A stretch of DNA of 64,000 bases from Gnomoniopsis sp. IMI 355080 (taxonomy: Eukaryota; Ascomycota; Sordariomycetes; Diaporthales; Gnomoniaceae): assembly GCA_027946555.1 (NCBI GenBank), contig JAPEVC010000070.1, forward strand, positions 1-64,000, given 5' to 3'. Below the pieces are notes generated by a model that worked only from the letters and a program-made list of their open reading frames with translations, ran no database searches and was not told the DNA's origin. Shown piece by piece: positions 58,314-64,000 of the stretch (the stretch's first letter is position 1; every line of letters begins with the position of its first letter). Both the position numbers and the translations under genes were made by a program.

Positions 58314-59710
58314 CTATTGCAGACTCTCAATGACAATGGCAGAAGCACCACCTCCACCATTGCAAATACCAGCACAACCAATCTTGGCCTTCTTCTCTCT
58401 GAGAACAGTCGTCAAGGTAGTGACGATACGAGCACCGGAGCAACCCAGCGGGTGGCCAATGGCAACGGAACCACCAAAGACGTTGACCGTCTCGGGGTCG
58501 AGCTTGAGCAGCTTGGCGTTGGCAAGGGCCACAACAGAGAAAGCCTCATTGATCTCGTAAAAGTCGACCTTGTCGGCAGTCAGGCCAGCGTGCTTGATAG
58601 CCTTGGGGATCGCCAATGCCGGGGCCGTGGTGAACTTCTCCGGAGCATGCGCCGCATCACCCCAGCCAAGAATCTTGGCAATGGGCTTGATTCCAAGCTC
58701 CTTGAGCTTAGCCTCGGATACAAGAACAACGGCAGAAGCACCATCGTTGATGGGGGAGGCGTTGGGAGCAGTGACGGTGCCGGTACCTGGAATGAAGACA
58801 GCACGGGCGCTCTTGAGCTTATCAACGTTGAGGTTCTTGACCTCCTCATCGCGGTCAATCTTCACAGCTGGCTTGCCGCGGCCGCCACTGACCTCAATGG
58901 GAGCGATCTCCGCGGCGAACATGCCAGCCTCGGTTGCGGCCTGTGCCTTTTGGTACGACTTGATGGCATACTCATCCTGCTGCTCGCGGGAGAGCTCGTG
59001 GGTCGATGCGCAAAGCTCGGCTGCCATTCCCATCAACTCCTGCTTGCCATAGGCATCCCGCAGACCGTCCTTCTGCACAGCGTCGACGAGAGTGCCATCG
59101 CCGTACTTGACGCCTGTGCGCAAATTGGGAAGGTAGTGGGGTGCGTTGGACATGGACTCGGTACCGCCTGCCACCACGATCGAGGCATTGCCAGTCATGA
59201 TGGTCTGGGCACCCAGAATGATGGCCTTCATGCCAGAGGCGCACACCTTGTTTACGGTGGTGGCCACCACGGCGTCGCTGAGGCCGGCGTGGATGGCACA
59301 TTGCCGGGCAGGGGCTTGACCCACGCTGAGTGGAGTTAGTCCAGTTGAGTCAGTAAGTTTCCCGGGGGTCTGTAACTACTCACCCAGCAGAGATCACATT
59401 ACCAAAGAAGACCTCCTCAACATCCTCGGACTTGATCTCGGGCACTCGCTCAACGGCAGCTATAATAAAACTATGAGTCCAAGTTGCTTCGAACGCTGCT
59501 GGCCCTCAAGTTCAACATACCTTTGATAGCATGTGCACCTAGCTGGACAGCGGTGAGGCTGGAGAGGGAGCTGGACAACCAAGCTCGTGTCAGCTGAGTC
59601 CCGGATTATAACTATGCCTCGTTGGACAGATAGAGACAAACCCACCCAAGGAAGGAACCGACGGGAGTTCGTGCCACAGAGGCAATATACACAGGAGGGA
59701 GGGAAGTCAT
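58314..59710 (-). CDS. ERG10: Acetyl-CoA C-acetyltransferase (acetoacetyl-CoA thiolase)
   Basis: Four exons: 59710-59646, 59570-59521, 59459-59384 and 59325-58314, giving 400 aa. The start MTSLPPVYIASVARTPVGSFLG has no mitochondrial presequence, so this is the cytosolic form. Catalytic motifs are VNKVCASGMKA (nucleophile about Cys92), NEAFSVVALAN, GGSVAIGHPLGCSGAR (His and second Cys) and a glycine-rich GICNGGGGASA near the end. It condenses two acetyl-CoA to acetoacetyl-CoA, the first step of the mevalonate and ergosterol pathway. Joins GS / LSSL, AIK / AAVERVPE and SAG / VGQAPARQ keep conserved runs. It is divergent from SNU114 with 456 bp between start codons. Confidence 0.95.
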
Positions 59711-60166
59711 GCTGAGGAATGGCAGAACTTTTGGCAAAGAATCTCTGTGGAATTGTCAAGCTTCAGGAACGATGAGTGAGGTGAGACCGAGCTTCATATA
59801 ACAGAGCAAGGTCGCAAGTGATTACTCATGTAAATTTAATGCTGGGAAACGACGTCGAGATTGGACGTGGGCCGTTGAGAAGGATCCACATTGAGCAGCG
59901 AACTCGGATGGTTTTCTTCGTAAGATTGCTGTCGCTTAGTTTCGCTGACTCGCTGAGATAAGGCCGTGGGCCCATCGAGTGGCATTCCGCACAGCCACAG
60001 CGCTGACAGCCAATCAAACAAGTTTGGGTGTGGCGCATAGCTTCAGCCTCGCCGATTTTTGAGAGCCGACTTGACTTCAAGGTTTCGCGCTCGACCTCGC
60101 TTCAACGCGTTATCGTCACCACCCAACCAACACCTAAAGTCCTCCCCATTGCATCCTCTCAACGCC
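59711..60166. promoter_or_regulatory. divergent promoter ERG10 / SNU114
   Basis: A 456-bp intergenic region serving both genes. It includes an ORF at 59826-60080 (-) without protein-like features. No clear TATA box is visible. Confidence 0.4.
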
Positions 60167-63100
60167 ATGGATGACCTCTATGATGAGTAAGACGCGTTCG
60201 AAGACCATGTGAAGCACAACCTCAAACTAACGTTCGGGCAGGTTCGGCAACTTTATCGGCGAGGAAGCCGAGGCATCAGAGGATGGATCCCAGCATGGCG
60301 CCGACGCCGGCAACTACGTCTACGATGACGAGTTCGCCGAGGAGGAGCAGGAGGCCGGGCAGGAGCTCATGGAAATAGATGGTAACAGAAATCGCATTCC
60401 CTGCGGAATCTCTTACGAAGAACTCGCTGACAAGGAGCGGTGCAACAGATGGGCCCTCGAATGCCGTCATACTACACGAGGACAAGCAGTACTACCCATC
60501 GGCGGCGCAGGTTTACGGGGAAGGTGTCGAGACGCTTTTGCAAGAGGAGGATGCGCAACCCTTGACCGAGCCGATCATTGCGCCCGTGGAACAGAAGAAA
60601 TTTACCGTCGAGGAGGCCGACCTCCCTCCTGTATTTTTCGACCGTGGCTTTATGACAGACCTCATGAACTTCCCGGACCAGATACGGAACGTTGCACTGG
60701 CAGGACACCTACACCATGGCAAGACGGCTTTTATGGACATGCTGGTTTTGGAGACTCACGATATTAACGACCGACTGGAGCAACGGACAGGAAGAAACCG
60801 CGACGAACAACTGCGATACACCGATATTTCGGATGTTGAGAGGAGCAGAGGATTGTCAGTTAAAGCGGCACCCATGAGCCTTGTGCTTCAAGGCACGAAG
60901 GGCAAATCGCACTTGTTGAATATCATCGACACACCTGGCCATGTCAACTTTGTCGACGAGGTCGCTGCATCACTACGACTGGTGGATGGCGTATGTCTCG
61001 TAGTCGATGTTGTGGAGGGAGTGCAGGTCAACACGGAGCAAATCATCAAACACGCAGTCCTTGAGGATATACCCTTGACGCTCATCGTCAACAAGATGGA
61101 CCGGCTTATCCTGGAGCTGAAACTACCGCCAGCTGACGCATACTTCAAATTGAAGCATGTGGTGGAAGAAGTCAATACCATCATTGAGAACACAATACCG
61201 GGACAGGGTGAGAAGAGGCGGGTCAGTCCTGAGAAGGGGAACGTCCTGTTCGCGTGCACAGATATGGGTTGGTGCTTCACATTGCAGTCTTTCGCCAAGA
61301 TGTACTCGGACAGCTTCGGCGGAGTCAATACCGAAGAGTTCGCTCGGAGATTATGGGGCGACGTATTCTTCAACCCCAAAAAGCGTTCCTTCACGCGGAA
61401 AGCTGTTGAGGAGGGAGCCAGGAGGTCTTTCATCACGTTTATCCTGGAGCCGATTTACAAGCTCTACTCCCATACCATCAGTGAGAGCCCCGATGATCTC
61501 AAAACCACCCTTGGTAGTCTTGGTATCTCGTTGAAGCCATCTCAATACAAGCAAGATGCCAAGGTCCTGCTTAAGCTGGTGTGCGAGCAGTTCTTTGGTC
61601 CATGTACAGCCTTCGTGGACATGGTTGTCCAGCACATACCCTCGCCCGTCGAGGCCGCTCAGAGACACCTTGAACGATACTACACCGGACCACTAGACAC
61701 AAAAGTCGCCAAATCTATGGAATCTTGCGATCAAGATGGCTCATTGGTCATCCATGTCACGAAGCTCTTCAATTCTTCAGACGCAAAGCAGTTCCACTCT
61801 TTTGGACGTGTTCTGAGCGGTATTGTTCGGCCAGGAACAGAGGTGCGAGTGCTCGGCGAGGGCTATTCCCTCGACGATGAAGAAGACATGGCCGTGGCGA
61901 GGGTCTCGGATGTTTGGATTGCAGAGACGAGATACAATATTCCGGTCGACGGCGTGCCAGCAGGCAACTGGGTATTACTCGGCGATGTGGACAATTCGAT
62001 CGTCAAATCTGCCACAATAGTTGACAAGCGCTTTGAAGACGACGAGGACGCCCACATCTTCAAACCTATCTCCCACTTTACAGAATCTGTTTTGAAAATC
62101 GCTGTCGAACCCATAAACCCTTCGGAACTACCAAAGATGCTTGACGGCATACGAAAGATCAACAAGAGCTACCCTCTAATCACTACCAAGGTTGAGGAGT
62201 CTGGTGAGCACATCATTCTCGGCACAGGAGAGCTCTACATGGACTGCGTTATGCATGATTTGCGACGACTATACGCAGACATGGAAATCAAGGTCTCCGA
62301 TCCTGTCACGCGTTTTTGTGAGACAGTCGTCGAACAGTCACACACAAGATGTTATGCGATTACTCCTAACAAAAAAAACAAGATCACCATGGTAGCCGAG
62401 CCATTAGAAGATGACCGGATTGCACGAGATATCGAGTCAGGAACCGTGAGCATGAAGGATCCGATTCGCAAAACGGCCAAATTCTTCGAGGAGAAGTACG
62501 GGTGGGACAAGCTGGCTGCCAGGAGTATCTGGGCGTTTGGTCCCGATGACATGGGCGCCAACATTCTGCAGGATGACACCCTGCCTGGTGAGGTGAGTGC
62601 CATTGCTGCTTCATGTTTATCAACGCAATGCTCCGGTGGCATTTTTAACGTCTGTCATATGCGTCTAATGAGATAGTTTGCTGATCGGTCTCGCCACAGG
62701 TTGACAAGAGGCTACTCAATACTGTCCGAGAGCCTATTCGCCAGGGCTTCAGCTGGGCCACCCGAGAAGGACCTCTTTGCGAAGAACGTAAGTTTTCTAC
62801 CGTTTCTAAAGCTTCAGCATATTGTATACTGCGCGAATTGGCGCTGTCTGCCCTGTGCATTTTACAAATTCGCCATTATTGCGTGTATCATGACAACAAC
62901 AGAATCAAGCCTGGAACGATTTACCTTCCTAAAAAGGCTACGACTCAGAGACGCCATCGGAACCGGCCCATGCAGTACACGCCACGCTGCTCCTTCGCGG
63001 TTGGCTGATGCAGGGCACGGCATCCCGCGGGCTTCGTGTCGCCAGCCATGGGGCTGGACATACCCTGTCAAACCCCCTTGCAGCTTGCCTTCTTCACATG

Positions 63101-63760
63101 TCACGTTAAGCTCATTGTTACATCTTTGTAACGCATACACCAGACAAACATGCAACTTTCCTTTTGGACATATGGAAAAGCTAACTTCAAGGTACAGCTA
63201 TTCGCAACACCAAATTCAAGATTACCGACATCGCATTGGCACCCGAGGCGATCTTTCGTGGGGGTGGTCAGGTTATTCCAACCTCCCGCCGGGCCTGCTA
63301 CTCCTCGTTCCTCATGGCCTCACCCCGCCTCATGGAGCCCATGTACTCGGTGTCAATGACCGGCCCACAGGACGCCGTCTCCAACCTGTACACATTCCTG
63401 GCTAGGCGCCGAGGCCACGTTCTCAGCGACGGCCCGATCGTCGGGACGCCCTTGTATCGCGTCAATGGGTTGATCCCGGTCATTGACTCGTTCGGCTTCG
63501 AAACCGATCTGCGCATCAACACGCAGGGCGCTATGGTATCACTGGTCTTTGACAGATGGAGCATCGTTCCGGGCGATCCACTGGACAGAGACATTGTCAT
63601 TCGACCCCTACAGCCTGCCAGCACTCAGGCGACGGCTCGTGATTTCGTCTTGAAGACGCGGCGGAGGAAGGGTCTCAGTGAAGACGTCTCGGTGGCCAAG
63701 TTCCTAGAGCCAGAGTTCTATCAAGACATGTTGGCGAGCGGGGCGCTAGGTGATGCCTAG
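60167..63760 (+). CDS. SNU114: U5 snRNP GTPase Snu114 (EFTUD2/Cwf10)
   Basis: Five exons: 60167-60186, 60242-60381, 60449-62592, 62700-62787 and 63198-63760, giving 984 aa. The acidic N-terminus (MDDLYDEFGNFIGEE) leads via MEIDDGPSNAVILHEDKQYY into an EF-2-like GTPase: P-loop GHLHHGKTAF, switch region ERSRGLSVK, DTPGHVNF and VNKMD. EF-2 domains II-V follow, ending near FLEPEFYQDMLASG. Exon 4 ends LCEE and rejoins PIRNTKFKITD across a 410-bp intron. Snu114 controls Brr2-driven U4/U6 unwinding and spliceosome disassembly in the nucleus. The acceptor at 60448 (GCAACAG) was chosen because it restores the conserved DGPSNAV join; other AG sites break the frame. Confidence 0.95.
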
Positions 63761-64000
63761 GTTGCGTAGGGCCAGCTACGGAGCTAGAGCTTCAAGTTCC
63801 TCACGATTGAGAAGTAAATAGCATAGGAGCATTGATGGCCTGCGATCTGGCTGGCCTCAGGAGACAAGTAACTTCCCGCCCCGGAAGTCCAGCAGCTCCA
63901 GCTTTGAAGATCTATTCAGGGCATTGCATACGTTGCATACGGGTGAAGTTCAAGATCTATATCCCGATTGTATCGATCATGCTATTTAGTCCTGCTCGGG
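63761..64000. other. 3' flank of SNU114 to window end
   Basis: 240 bp with a tandem gcatacgttgcatacg element at 63926-63941. No gene is seen. Confidence 0.5.

Noticed and set aside
58185..59339. Plus-strand 384-aa ORF
   Set aside because: Antisense to ERG10; a long open frame arises from codon bias.
1..64000. CRISPR array or bacterial-type operon
   Set aside because: No regularly spaced direct repeats; genes are intron-bearing and eukaryotic.

Overview
The window is nuclear DNA of a filamentous ascomycete (Pezizomycotina; a Sordariomycete is my inference, not proven). Most genes are split by short GT-AG introns, mostly 50-120 bp and often with CTAAC-type branch sites. The gene set is typical of such fungi: an Adp1-type ABCG transporter, a yapsin-like protease, an Egh16/MAS1-family secreted protein, a MARVEL protein, Pet123/mS26 and Nog2. 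Intergenic spacers are long and carry the TACCTAGGTA-type palindromes seen in many ascomycetes. There is no bacterial operon structure, no CRISPR array and no intact transposon.

Layout. 0-9 kb holds a 5'-truncated view of a proline-rich gene (-), NOG2 (-) divergent from PET123/mS26 (+), and ADP1 (-). 9-29 kb is gene-poor and rich in secreted or surface products: a decayed F-box/LRR gene (-), a C-terminally anchored Thr/Ser-rich protein (+), a class I/II aminotransferase (+), a GPI-type aspartyl protease (+), an intron-containing tRNA-Glu(CTC) (-), a tiny secreted two-blade lectin-like protein (+), a nitroreductase (+), a 3.5-kb empty stretch and an Egh16/MAS1-like protein (+). 29-43 kb holds MSH6 (+), a MARVEL protein (+), a decayed dialkylglycine-decarboxylase-like aminotransferase (-), a small mitochondrial-type membrane protein (+), an MFS permease with a 5' frame problem (-) and an unknown membrane protein (-). 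43-50 kb holds a possible papain-fold protein (+), an AT-rich RIP-like relic, a non-canonical terpenoid-synthase-like gene (-) and a small membrane protein (+). 50-64 kb is housekeeping: kynurenine 3-monooxygenase (-) divergent from methionine aminopeptidase 1 (+), a P450 relic (-), CTP synthase (-), and ERG10 thiolase (-) divergent from SNU114 (+).

Functionally, the two ends are core metabolism and RNA/ribosome biology, while the middle looks like accessory or host/environment-interaction genome. It contains several surface or secreted proteins, two multiply broken pseudogenes, a P450 fragment and an AT-rich relic.

The most interesting item is the gene at 20400-20863. After splicing it encodes a signal peptide plus exactly two 47-residue AAL/RSL-type beta-propeller lectin repeats with the sugar-binding Arg, Glu and Trp positions kept. 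That size suggests a propeller built by oligomerisation. All exon models were derived by eye from splice signals and reading-frame continuity. No database search was possible.
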